DNA from: Sindora glabra
Lineage: Eukaryota > Streptophyta > Magnoliopsida > Fabales > Fabaceae
NCBI GenBank assembly: GCA_020226215.1
Contig: CM035233.1
Location: forward strand, 4,588,001-4,652,000
Length of the DNA stretch: 64,000 nt
Direction of reading: 5' to 3'
How positions within the stretch are numbered: position 1 is the first letter of the stretch; the number at the start of each line of letters is the position of its first letter. The position numbers and the translations under genes were made by a program. This document shows, piece by piece, positions 51,368 to 62,789 of the stretch. Under the pieces are notes generated by a model that saw nothing but the letters and a program-made list of their open reading frames with translations, was not told the origin of the DNA and did no database searches.

Positions 51368-52418
51368 AGTTACCTAAAAGAGTACAGAAAGTTTTTCTTT
51401 TCCTTTTTTAGTTCTTGGTATCCAATAATTATATTAGTTCTTAATTAAGGTATCCGATAATTATATTAGGGCTTACTTAATCTTGAGTCAAGTTGGGTTG
51501 GACCTCTTTCAAGAAGTAAAACTTATTCCAATATTTATTTTTTTCCATTCATAAAGCTCAAATCTAAAATCTTAATTAAAGAAATTGAGCTTTCAACTAC
51601 CTAAACTAACAAATTTTGAAAACTGCCTTGGCATATTTTAAGTTCAAACTATAGAAAGTTATCTTAACATATAATAACTATGGGACAAGCGGTGAACCTA
51701 TAGTAGTAATATTTGTAATTTTCCAATTTTTTTACATGAGAATAACATGTTATTTATTTGGGGAAAAATACACACCAACTTTCCCCGAAATTTACAAAAA
51801 TGATACGAACAAAACCTATACTAACTTTACTTCTAAAATGAAATCACATTACACAAATATTTAAATTGAAATTTTCAGTGAAGTTTTTATTAAAAATTCA
51901 TGTTTCACCGATCAATTTAGAAATTATAACATTTAATACTAAAAGCTTGTTGCATGATTTAAACCTCTCCATAGCAACAAGTCAAATCAACTCATAAGTA
52001 ATTCGTAATATAACTTCAATTTTGCCTAAGTAAATTATGCTCATAAAATAAATAAACAATATATAATTGAATTATTTGAGTTATGTTAAAACTAGGCTGA
52101 ACTTGAGTTACTAGAAATTTAGCTCATAGATATATATTTATTTATACATGTATGTTAATTTTGCAATAAATCTTATATATTGTAAAAAAAACTATTGTAA
52201 TAAATAAAATATCTCATTTTCTCATATTATGAAATAATATATATTTCATTTTATTACAAATATATTGCTTCACTTTTTATAAGTGTTTTAAATATATAAA
52301 CTTTCTTCTATGAACTTTAAAATAAGTCATTTTACTGTATTTAACTATAATATTCTAATATCAAATTATTCTATAGATTGGATTTCATATGACTATTTAT
52401 GGCTCTATTATTTGTACT

Positions 52419-52638
52419 TAAGAGTGCAAATAAGTCAAACGGCTTATTAAAGGCCTACATTTAACCTATGTATAATTTAATCTAAGCTAAGTTATTTATC
52501 TAAACAAGTTAGGTTAAGTTTAATAAATAGGTCTATTTAAATAAATAAGTCAAGTCTATCTTCTTTAGTCTTAACTCATATGCCTATCAAGCCATTCTTT
52601 TTTAATTGTTAATATATTTATAGATAATATAATATATA

Positions 52639-52687
<49 letters not shown>

Positions 52688-52961
52688 CAATATTTTAATA
52701 TATAAATTTATTTATATAGAAATAATTAAGTTATTGGATAATTTTAGATCTAAAGAAGGTCTTAGTCTATTAAAAAGCTTATTTTTACAAGTAATCTTTT
52801 AAATAAATTAAAAAATTAGATCATATTTCTTTAATAGATTGGTTCCACTATGAATTTTAACCTTATATAAGTTAATAGGTCAAGCTTAAGTTAATACTTT
52901 AGAAAGTAGGCCTAACATATTTAAGGTAAAATCTAATCTAACTTAACCTATTTGCACCTTT
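52419..52961. mobile_element. About 543-bp hAT-type miniature element in unit B
   Basis: The left end is AAGAGTGCAAATAAGTCAA and the inverted right end AAAGGTGCAAATAGGTTAA. A (TA)n run at 52641-52683 lies in the middle. It is missing from unit A between GATTGGATTTCAT (48645) and AAAAGTTTTGTATAAA (48691). GTGCAAATNGGT-type ends are common in dicot hAT miniature elements. I could not fix an 8-bp duplication. Confidence 0.65.
52641..52683. repeat. (TA)n microsatellite
   Basis: Perfect TA run inside the miniature element. Confidence 0.95.
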
Positions 52962-53246
52962 ACATGTGCTCAAAATAGAAGTTTTGTATAAATGTATCCC
53001 CTTACTATTAAGTATTTTGATTTAAGTTATTTTCTTCCTAAAAAAAAGTGGAATAAAATAATCTAATTGAAGTGTATAAGATAAGTTACCATTTACATTA
53101 CATTAAGTATGCTTTTTAACATATATAATAGTATTATAATATTATTTTAATCATTCATATTTTTTTATTTATTTTATGATGTTAAGTTGTCGAACATCAC
53201 TTTTATAATTTTTTTTAAAAACCATTTAGTTGTTAGCATAATATAC

Positions 53247-56200
53247 TACTATAGGAATGCCTTTAAACATTAATTGTTTATCAGATTTAATGTTGATTTT
53301 TATTCAATGTATATATGAATGTTATTGTATGTTAAATAATTCCATGTCAATTTTTATCTAACATAGAAAAGTAAAATAATGTTAGTTTCTATATATCAAA
53401 AACTATTATCATTTTTCTATGGAAATACAATATTACAAAATAATGTCAGATTTTATAAATAATCAATACTGTGTTTTATATATTACATCAGTTGATAAAA
53501 ATAATTAACATGACATATCATTCCCTTTATCCCATCCTAAACGCTAATGAACCCTAACCTGTTATTGTCCTTCTTATTCCTTTATTTCACACACTCTAAC
53601 CAGACTAACATTTCTATCTTGATTTTAACAATTTAAAGTACGAAAGTGTGAAAATAGTGAAATGTTACCTCATTTACAGATAGGTGTTTTACTACAAGTA
53701 CTTGTTACTTAATATATGATATTAGTACTGCCTAGAAAAATACGTCCAATACTTGTAAATATAGTGAGCAAAATTCATTAAAATTTCATGTATGATGTTC
53801 CACTGAATGCTAAAAAAAGATAAATAAAATTAAGTTTCTTACTTGTATACATTTGTAAAAGTTATATTAAAATTAAAGGTAACAAAATATGAATGATTAT
53901 AAAATCAAAAACTAAATTACAATAACAAACATAAAATGTAAAATAAATCTTTACATTTATTTTCTGTGCTTTTCTAGTGAGTGTTAAACATCATATATTT
54001 AATTGCAGGCTAATGGAGCTTTAATTCTATAAAGTAATTGGTGGGTATAAACAAGAAACTAAAAAAAAAATCATTTTATGGTTAAAAAGAAAGTATATCT
54101 TGTTAGAGAGAGAATCATTTTATGATTACAAGAGTTTTATGATGAAATTTGCAAATGATACCATAATTTCAATCTTTTTATTTTCATCTCATGCCCTTGT
54201 TTTCATATTTTTTTTAGGTTAATATGTTAGTTAGTAAGAAAAAATTGATGCATATAATAACATAATATCATTCAACTATAGAATTTTAAACATCAGGTAT
54301 TAAATAATAAATTGATATCATAAAATAAAATCTTTTGTTCTTCATATATTTCAAGAAAAAAATTTCTAATTTTAAAAGTCAGTAGCATTAAAATCATTTT
54401 TTGTAACAAGTTAAGCAACTAACAAATGATCAAAGATAATAAACTATAAATTTTTACTAAAAGAAATTATTGCAGAAAAAAGGCATAAAGTGAAATACTT
54501 CTTTTCATAATTCCTTTATATTTCTTGAGAACTTCTGAGTCAGAGGATGTAGATAGAATTAAACTAACAATGATTTATAATGAGAAAAGGCAAAATAACC
54601 ATTTTAGAAATGAACTAAAGCCTTCCAATGCAAAAATAGCATTATCTTCTTCTCATTGCAATTTCTCATTAGTTTTCTCATTTTTAAATTTTCTCCTTAA
54701 TTATTCTTCTTAAGATAGAACATGAACAACAAAGATGGTTGTGGAGGATGTAATAATTATAAACTAATAATAAATTATAGTAAGAAGAAGCAATATAACT
54801 AATCTTATAATGAATTCAAAAGGTAAAGCCTTATATGTAAGAATGGTCATATTACTTCTTCCTACTATAATTTCTTATCATCTACATATCATTGATAAGG
54901 TATCATTTATATATTTCAAATGAAAAATGGGAATGAAATTTATAAGCATCATATAAAGATTTAGAGATTAATTGTTAACCAAAATCAATATATTAAGCAT
55001 GTTTTACTTCATAAAGCTTAATTATTGATATAACTTGAAATATTATAATTTTTTATGGCTTCCTAGTACATATTACTAGTAAATGCCTATTTATTATTCA
55101 TATTTTCATCTCCTAATACAACCCACCTCATAATTATCATCACCAATGTATTTGTAAATATTTATTACAAGTTACCTGATTGTTTATGTACATTTAAACA
55201 TCAATTAAGATAAAAAATCAAAATAGTATTTGCTTTAATTTTGCCAAACCACACCAATTTCAATAAATAACTAACACTATATAACTATTTTTTTTTAAAA
55301 AATACAACTTCTATAATTTGATTTTTTTCTAATAAAAAACTACACTAAATTTTCAACATGCTCATTGATGTTGCATATTCTTATCTTGAAATATAAGCAT
55401 TCTATCATTAACACTAAGGGAGACATATTATTTATAACTATGACCACTTTAAATACTTATTAAAGAAAAGTAATAATCAAATTTGTTCATTAATTGATCA
55501 TCACTATTCTTCATTAAATATTCAAAGTGTTATGGTTATAAACATTATGTCTTCCAAGTGTCAATGAGAAAATGCTTATTCTTCAAGATAAGAATGTGCA
55601 GTATCATTTATAAGAAATTTTCTCTCAAAAAAGTGATGGTGATTGTCTTCTTCGCAGAGGATAGAAACATGGTTTGTTATTTTCATGTGAATTACAACCA
55701 GTTTTATCCTTACAACTATTATCAGCAAACCCTCATAGAAATACTTGCTCTTTGTTACTACTAATATTATCATATTCACTCTATTACTTTAGTAATACAA
55801 AAAAGAAGCAAATTCATATTTATTTGTTTATTTCAAAATGATAGCTTGACATTGATTATAGCTCAGAGAGGTAACAATCCAATAGTAGTAACTTGCATCT
55901 TAGTAGTTGATGGTTAAGCAACATCAATTGTTTATTGTCTCTTATGCCACCTAAAAAAATGAAATGAAAAAAAAATTATGAAGTGAAAATCTAAATGAAA
56001 GATGGAATGAAAGAGAAAGAAAACTATGGAGACAATCAACATTTTATGTCTATTATTAATAGATAATCAACATCTTAATTCTATTAATATATTTTTAGAG
56101 TTAGTTATTTAAAAAAAATGATAGTGTAAGTTTTCACATTGTGAACGCTATAGTATATTTTAAATGAGCAAACTATTAAAATATAAATAATCTTTATAAT

Positions 56201-56564
56201 TTTTAATAATATTGTAAATACAAATATCAATTAATTGCAGATAACCTTTTAACATCAATTTTCAAGTGCAACAACTAAAACATCAATATTCTTTATAATT
56301 TTTAATAAAATTGCAAATACAAACATTAATAACTATCAGCATTCCTTTAAAAGTCAATGTAATGTACAATCATCATCTTAAGGTTCCTTAAGTCAAACCC
56401 TCCATCTCTCATTGGAAAAGAAAGGTTTATAACATCAACTTATTAGTATAATTGTCATAATAATTTGTATTTATTTATAAAAATGTCACCGTTCTATTAT
56501 GAATATCAATTTTTACGTTAATTGAAGTAATAAGATAATATTAAAGGACAAATTTATAGGAGTA
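53247..56564. mobile_element. 3.3-kb non-autonomous CACTA-like insertion in unit B
   Basis: The left end reads TACTATAGGAATGCC and the inverted right end TACTCCTATAAATTTG, plausible decayed CACTA termini. Both flanks carry repeats of AATGTTGATTTTTAT, ATGTCAATTTTTAT (left) or AACATCAATT (right). Unit A runs uninterrupted across the site (about 48945-48965), so the insertion came after the duplication. Interior 53830-54360 is related to 12880-13400. Short open frames at 54525-54713 and 55558-55779 are AT-rich and resemble no protein I know. The exact ends are uncertain by a few bases. Confidence 0.65.
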
Positions 56565-57079
56565 ATATTTTATTATTATAACTAATTTGAACTTAATGAA
56601 ACAAGTAAAGCCACTCATAAACTTAACTCAAGCCAACTTCAATAAAAAAAAAAATTGAGTCTAATCGAACTTGAATTTGATTAAAAAGCTAAAGAATTTA
56701 AAATAAGCCTTCAGCTTAAATCAAGCCATACCAAGCCTACCCCTCGGGTATGCCAAGAATAATTTTGAAACAAGTGGAATATTCTATTTGTTTATTTTAT
56801 TTTATAATTGAATTGTTTTTATCTCTTCTCTTATAATTGTGATTTTATTTGCCACTGTAGCAGATAATCATTAGGTCCTTGTAATATTTAAATTTAGTTA
56901 AAGAATATGTAAATTCATTAGTTAAAAGTTCTATTCTCTAATTTTTCTTTCAATTATTACTATAAGTCTATGAATTCAAATTCTCATATTTTAAAGGGAC
57001 ATTTCCTTGTTTGAATCCATTAACAGAGCAAAACCATCTGCATTTGCACTGCTATGCTTCTGTCCTCATTAACTAGAGA

Positions 57080-58868
57080 ACAAAGTAAAGAGATAATCCC
57101 TAATCTTTACCAGTCAAAAGGTATTCCAAATCAATTCTATGCTTGAAAGGCAAACAATGACTTCTTTTTTTTTTTTTTTTTCTGTTTGTTACTGGTGCAA
57201 TCTCCAAAGTACCTAGCCGGTTAGTCATGTGCTCAACTAACTAAAAAATAGAGGCACCACTTTTCTCGTTATTGAGTACTCTTCACACTAAGACAACATA
57301 AAGAGAATTTAGGAATGATTAAAGAGATGGCATCCCAAGACCCATGGGATTGGATCTTGACAAGCTAACTGTGCAATATCTTTGTAGTGACCTCAATCCA
57401 TCTGATTTATTAAAATATAGTTAGTAGCACCAAAATCTTAATATCACGATAGGTTAAAAATAAAATATTTTGATATCACAATTAAGGGAATGCTAAAATT
57501 ACGGATTTTGTTTTTTAACTTATCAAAATATAAGGCAAGTATCAAAATATAAAGAGAAATAGTACTAGAATGCTTAGGACTATAAGTGGACCACAAATAT
57601 TACCTTAATCTAGAGCCGCACATATGCTAAAATCTTAATCAAGTGATTAATTGACTATAAAAATATATTGAACTAACTTTATTTATTTAATTAAGATGTG
57701 ATCATTCTAATTGAATTGTATGTATCATGTAGATATAAATACTTTCCTAAAACAAAATGCTTGAACTTCTTGCTTCATTTGCGGAATATATTCCCTTCAA
57801 CAGATTATAAGACCGTTTTCCATGGCAGTTTATAATTGTCATCTTCCTTAGGCGGCATGTCTATATCCTTGTCCCTATTCAAGTAGAGAATGGCACATAA
57901 ATTTCACAAATAAAAACAAACACAATGATTGTAGGCATGCCTATTTCAAATACCTCTCAACTAATTTACTTGTCAAACCTCTAGCTAAAATTATGACTTT
58001 GAAGCATTGTGCTCAACATCATGATTTAACAAACCCCTCAAATTAAGATATAAAATTCCTAAAAAGTACACCCAAATTAGAATCCATGTTATGTATTGAA
58101 TGAAGATAAAGATGTGGTACATGGGACCTACTATATAAGGGGGGTGAAACTTCCAACTTGAACGTATATACAAAGTACAAAGAATTTTCATGATTTTAGC
58201 TCCCAAATAATAATTAGTAGAAGACATTTCTGAACAGAAACACATGTAAAACCTGACATACTTTTAAGAAAGCTCAATACCTTCTTCTCCATCATCCATT
58301 GTCTCGTATTTGTCCTCGTGGTGCAAAGCATATTTGCGGATACAACCCCACCCACAAAAAAATGTTAATATTTAATTATTGAATTATGAATAAATAAATC
58401 TATTAATCTATTTAATTAGACAATTTATGGGTTCACTTTATTATTCACAAAATCCACAGACCATAGCAGTTAAGATCAATGTATTAATAAAATATAATGT
58501 ACAGGACCGAAATCTAAAAACAACAAATACGACGTCGTAGGTAAGTGCTGACAACATCTCCACCGATGCACAAAGCAAGGCAGGCACCTCATGTTCCTTA
58601 CCCCTTTTCCTCGCAAGAAGCTATGCGTCCTCATGTACCGCTTACGATAGCAGAGAAGCGAGTCCCGCGCAAGCTAGCATCGGGGATGCCGAAAATTATG
58701 AAAATTACTTTAAAAAAAATTAAGTTTTCACCTCGCAAGATCCCCAGATTATTATACTTCCGTCCCCGAAAAATAAAAATGAGATATTTTTCAAAGATAA
58801 AAAAATAATAAATAATAAACAAAAATTTTAGGAATTTTAATTATCCGTACACTTTTCCACAGTGAAGA
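57080..58868. other. Interval between the duplication and the unknown-protein gene
   Basis: Contains a poly(T) run near 57164-57180 and a TATA-like CTATATAAGG near 58131 on +. A GC-richer patch at 58510-58680 may be the far 3' flank of the minus-strand gene. The open frames at 57991-58245 (-) and 58545-58808 (+) are low-complexity and are not accepted as genes. Confidence 0.35.
58528..58539. promoter_or_regulatory. Perfect 12-bp palindrome TACGACGTCGTA
   Basis: A fully self-complementary site with a GACGTC core, the C-box type bound by plant bZIP factors. Ten of its bases (TACGACGTCG) recur at 59391-59400 just upstream of the gene at 58869-59354. Confidence 0.5.
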
Positions 58869-59354
58869 TTACTCAGGGATCGTGACGAGCACTGGTCGCC
58901 AAGCTCTTCTGAGCAATCTATAACGAAAGGCCGATGAAACAGGTCTCAGAGCGGCGGCTCCACCGCGTCGGGAAGCAGAGCTAGTCCGGAATCTACTGGG
59001 ACTAGCTGCCATGGCCGGCGGCAACAATCCCTCCTGTTCTTGCCGTTCTTCTCCTTGGCGGCAACGCTTTTCATCTTCCATTGGCGGCGGCGAAGAAACA
59101 AACAAATCCTTCAATTTATGCCGAACCCTGACCTCCTTATCAGTCATTTCCGGTGGATCGTCAACGGCGATGCCGTCAAGCTCAGAAGGTGGCTCACGGC
59201 GGGCGAATCGGCGGCGCTCAGGGCGGCTGAGGAACATGCGAAGGGTCTTGCGGCGACGAAGATGGACCACCGGGCTGGTCGCTGGGCTGCGAGTCGGACT
59301 GCCAGCGACTGCACATTGAGTGGCTAGAAGCTTGAATTTGTGAAGAGTAGCCAT
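58869..59354 (-). CDS. Conserved plant protein of unknown function, 161 residues
   Basis: A single open frame without introns starts at ATG 59354 (MATLHKFKLLATQC) and ends at TGA 58869 side after VLVTIPE. GC content is far above the neighbours. The N-terminal motif TQCAVAGSPTRSPATSPVVH followed by LRRRKTLRMFLS resembles small uncharacterised plant proteins I recall with the same MATLHKFK start, but I cannot assign a name. The middle has a charged stretch (DKEVRVRHKLKDLFVSSPPP) and then a Glu/Gln-rich segment. The C-terminal part is Ser/Arg-rich (SRFRTSSASRRGG) and ends RLLRRAWRPVLV. The protein is strongly basic, has no signal peptide or membrane segment and may be nuclear; that last point is inference. 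The frames on + across the same DNA are shadows. No lesion was seen, making this the only intact gene of the window. Confidence 0.8.
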   Translation of the reverse strand: MATLHKFKLLATQCAVAGSPTRSPATSPVVHLRRRKTLRMFLSRPERRRFARREPPSELDGIAVDDPPEMTDKEVRVRHKLKDLFVSSPPPMEDEKRCRQGEERQEQEGLLPPAMAASPSRFRTSSASRRGGAAALRPVSSAFRYRLLRRAWRPVLVTIPE

Positions 59355-59650
59355 TACACTAAAGTAGCAGTGAATCTAGATGAGGAACAATACGACGTCG
59401 CTTTCCGAAATTGCTTGCTAGAGAGAGAAAGCGAGATCTGAGGCCATAGTGATTCGATCTTTAAGCTTCTTTTCACTGTTTGTGTCTTTGCATTTTGTTA
59501 CTTTTGAGAGAGAGAAAGAGAGAGAGTGGTAAGGAGCTTTAAGGAAGAGAAGGATTGAAGAGAAATAATGGTTTTATGCCGGAGGGAGGAATTAAAAAGC
59601 TGGCTTTTGTGTAGGGGTCCTTTTGGACTCAATTCATTTATCATTTAATA
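59355..59650 (-). promoter_or_regulatory. 5' leader and promoter region of the unknown-protein gene
   Basis: Reading from the start codon upstream (rising coordinates): TACGACGTCG at 59391-59400 (GACGTC core), a GAGAGA block near 59420-59430 and a longer one at 59506-59526, which on the coding strand are CT runs typical of plant leaders. No certain TATA box could be fixed. Confidence 0.5.
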
Positions 59651-60662
59651 TACGGGCAGGACTACAATCGGTTAGGCATTCAATTATTCAAGTAACCTAC
59701 CCTAAATATATTAACCAGTGAAATAATGACACTTGTCATGACAATTTTAGTGACACGTTATTTCTGAGTTTATGATTGATTTTGCTAAATAATCCCTCAA
59801 TATTTTTACTATTCATTTGTTGCCCATAGGAAAATCGATTGTTGGGCTAGCTTGAATGAGCCACGCTTCTATATTTCTGACGTAGGCTTTTGAAGCAGCC
59901 ATCATATCTCTCTATTCGAAGGGTTGAAATCTAGCTGATGTTAAAAAAAACCTCCGATGTTGGCTTTAGAGAGCGAATCACAATGGCTATTAGCAGCAGA
60001 TTGTAATAGCTTTCAACGATAAGTCGAAGTAGTTTTGCGTTAAAGGATAGAAGCAGCTCTGCCGACGGTAAATTACATCTCCTTCCCAAAATTACTGAAG
60101 GCCCTAAAGCCTGTTCTGAGGGGTGCTGCTCTAATCCTCTTCTTCTACCTGCATCCAATGTCAACAAGCCAACCCATGACGGTCCTGACGGAGTCTTCGG
60201 GGAAGATCTGTTTATGGTTGAAGACGAATGTGGAGATAATTGTGAGACATCCCTTTGAAAATAGGATCCAATATTGGCCAATTCTGGATATTTCGAATTT
60301 ACAATGAAATTTAGGATAATTGCATGAAAATTTCTACTTTTTAAGACGTTAAAAATTTTTATAATTAGAATATTTTTTGTTGAAATTTATCACTTTTATT
60401 TAATTTATTTGCTTTGAAATTTTAAAAAATTTAATTCAATAACAAAAAGCTCACCCTAGTAAGAGATTGATCCTTTTATAAATTAGCCAAAGATTTAAGC
60501 CCATTCGCCTGATGGAATTTTTATGTTTAAAATTGCAATAAATTTTTTCTTGAAAATTTTCAATTAAATAAGTTAATAAATAAATAAAGGCTTTACATAT
60601 CAGAAATTAGAAATTGACATGAATGATTAAAATGTAAAAATATGTAATAAATTAAATTAAAT
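59651..60662. other. Interval with a GC-richer, unrecognised open stretch
   Basis: 59850-60290 is less AT-rich and open on the minus strand (59931-60281, beginning MANIGSYFQRDVSQLSPHSS) and partly on +. Neither translation matches a family I know. The minus frame includes a LLLIAIVI hydrophobic run. It may be a gene fragment or a transposon leader. 60300-60660 is AT-rich and empty. Confidence 0.3.
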
Positions 60663-61582
60663 AAATGAAACAGCGAATTGCTAGAACGAATTAGGATAAT
60701 TTGCGCAATTTGGTAACTTAAAATTGTCTGATTTAACGGACAGCTTTATTAAAGAAAATCAATCAATAAACTGACTTGATTGACATTAATTATCATTACT
60801 AAATGGAAATGTGAATCGAAGATAGTTTGAGTTTGTCTGTTTACTATTTTTAAGATTAAAACTCCTGCACTTTAGATTTTTTTAGTATGAATATTCTACT
60901 TAATGTTTTTATTAAATTATGTTATGTGTCATGAAAAATTTTTACGACTTGCAAAATTTTATTTATTTGTTTATAATTTCACCCCATTAAAAATAATTAG
61001 TTTAACGACATCCTAAAATTTTATTTATTTTAATTTTTTTACCCATATCAATTTAATCATATTTTGGTTATATAAATGAAATAATGAATTGCTAGAACGA
61101 ATAAGCTTAATTTGCACAATTTGGTAACTTGAAATTGTATGATTTCACAGACAGTTTTACTAAAGAATACTAATCAATAAACTGACTTGATTGACATTAA
61201 TTATCATTACTTAATGGGAATGTGAGTCGAAGAGAGTTTGGATTTGTCTATTTACTATTTTTAAGATTAGAACTTCCACACTTTAGATTTTTTTGGCATG
61301 AATATTTTATTTAATATTTTTATTAAATTATTTCATGCACTACAAAAAATTAATTCCAAAACTTACAAAATTTTTTTTATTTATTCATAATTTCATTCCA
61401 TTAAAAATAATTATTTTAACAACCTCCAAAATATTATTTATTTTAATTTTTTTTACCCATGTCAATTTAATCATATTTTGATTAAATAAATGAAACAACG
61501 AATTGCTATAGCAAATAAGCATATTTTGCATGATTCGGCAACTCAAAATTGTGTGATTTCACAAAAAGTTTTACTAAAAAGT
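60663..61582. repeat. Tandem repeat array, about 413-bp unit, third copy truncated
   Basis: Units start AAATGAAACAGCGAATTGCT (60663), AAATGAAATAATGAATTGCT (61074) and AAATGAAACAACGAATTGCT (61488). Units 1 and 2 are 411 and 414 bp and match along their whole length (ACTGACTTGATTGACATTAA and TTATCATTACT recur). Unit 3 keeps only 95 bp and stops exactly where the copia LTR begins. No coding content. Confidence 0.9.
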
Positions 61583-62475
61583 TGTTGGAAAAAATTACCA
61601 AAGTAATAGCAGAAATATTAAATTATTCACTTAAATAGATTTTTTCCACACATAATAAAATATATTACCAAAAAATATTACAATAAAATTAAATTAGAGG
61701 ATCAATAATTTTTAATATGAAAAACCTTGTAATTTGAGAGTAAAAATTATGGAACCTAATCCAGTAAAAAAAATTATTAGTAAAATAATGGATACAATAT
61801 CTTTTTAAGATTTTAGGGAACAAACAATATAACAACTTTTCATCAAAATAAATGAAATTCTCAACAAAATCAATACAATAACTAACACAAATTATTGTAT
61901 AAACTAACTAGTAGAGAAGAAGAAAATTAGTAGAAAAATATACACAATACTACCTAAATTACCAGTAAAAATATACTCAAATTTAATGTGAATATGAATA
62001 AAAAAGGTAATAATTTTTCTAATACAATTTGGCAAAATTGTATGACTCCTTTTTCTTTCTCTGTTGCTACACTGTCCACATTGCAAGAAGAAAAATAGAT
62101 TCTATACCTCTCAATTCACAAAGCCATCATTCTTTGCATGCCAAACAAGATTCTTCTTATTTTCAATTCCATTAATATATGTTTCAAATCCTTTATTTAG
62201 ATGTTATATATATATATATATATATAACGGATAAATCCTAATGGCACATAAAATTCTAGGCAGAAAAGGATTCTATTTGCTTCATAAACTCTTACATCCA
62301 ATTTGATTTCATACAAAGCTAAAAGGCTTTCTTGCCACTTCGCAAAGCTAAATTTGGCTTTCTTACAAAAAAACTGTCCAATGGGCTTTTTTTTTCCTTT
62401 TTTTAAAATACATAATAACAAAATAATAAATATACAGAAACTATGAGTTCATTTAGGAGGAACTTACCACCAACA
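61583..62475 (-). repeat. 3' LTR of the copia element
   Basis: The LTR begins (minus strand) TGTTGGTGGTAAG at 62475, directly after the polypurine tract GGAAGGGGGAGATT. It ends at 61583 where + reads TGTTGGAAAAAATTACC, giving TGTTGG/CCAACA inverted ends. Length is 893 bp. A (TA)n run lies at 62204-62226. Confidence 0.75.
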
Positions 62476-62789
62476 AATCTCCCCCTTCCAACTAAGTAAG
62501 GAATATCGCCATTCCAGCTTTTAAGCAACGTGGTTCAAATTTTTTTCTTAGTAAAGGTTTGGTTAATATACCAACACCATTATCTTTCTTTTTTTTTTCC
62601 TTTTTTTATCTTTTATACAAAATAATAAATATAAATAAACTATGAGTTCACTTAGGAAGAACTTACCACTAACAAATCTCCCATTTCAACTAAGTAAGGA
62701 ATATTGCCTTTCTAATTACTGAGCAACATGCTTTAAATTTTTTTCTTTGGTAAAGGTTTGGTCAATATCAGCACCATTATCATCAGCAT
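62387..62789. repeat. 199-bp tandem duplication across the copia polypurine tract / LTR junction
   Basis: 62387-62585 and 62586-62789 both carry a poly(T)-CC-poly(T) run, then ATAATAAATATA, ACTATGAGTTCA, GAACTTACCAC, AACAAATCTCCC, AACTAAGTAAGGAATAT and GGTAAAGGTTTGGT-like words. The result is two polypurine tracts and two LTR starts in a row. Confidence 0.85.

Larger units (their letters stand above)
49483..57079. repeat. Tandem segmental duplication, right unit (B), with three insertions
   Basis: It begins AGAGATTATACC where the left unit ends and finishes near 57079 at ATTAACTAGAGA, matching the left unit's end. Subtracting the insertions at 50861-51367, 52419-52961 and 53247-56564 leaves about 3.23 kb, against 3.28 kb in the left unit. 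This size agreement supports the interpretation. A (GA)n run at 49515-49531 is an extra feature of this copy. Confidence 0.85.

Noticed and set aside
57991..58245. 84-codon minus frame
   Set aside because: It is rich in Ile, Tyr and Leu as expected of AT-rich DNA and has no recognised motif.
59011..59327. Open frames on + of 95-102 codons
   Set aside because: They are shadows of the GC-rich minus-strand gene at 58869-59354.
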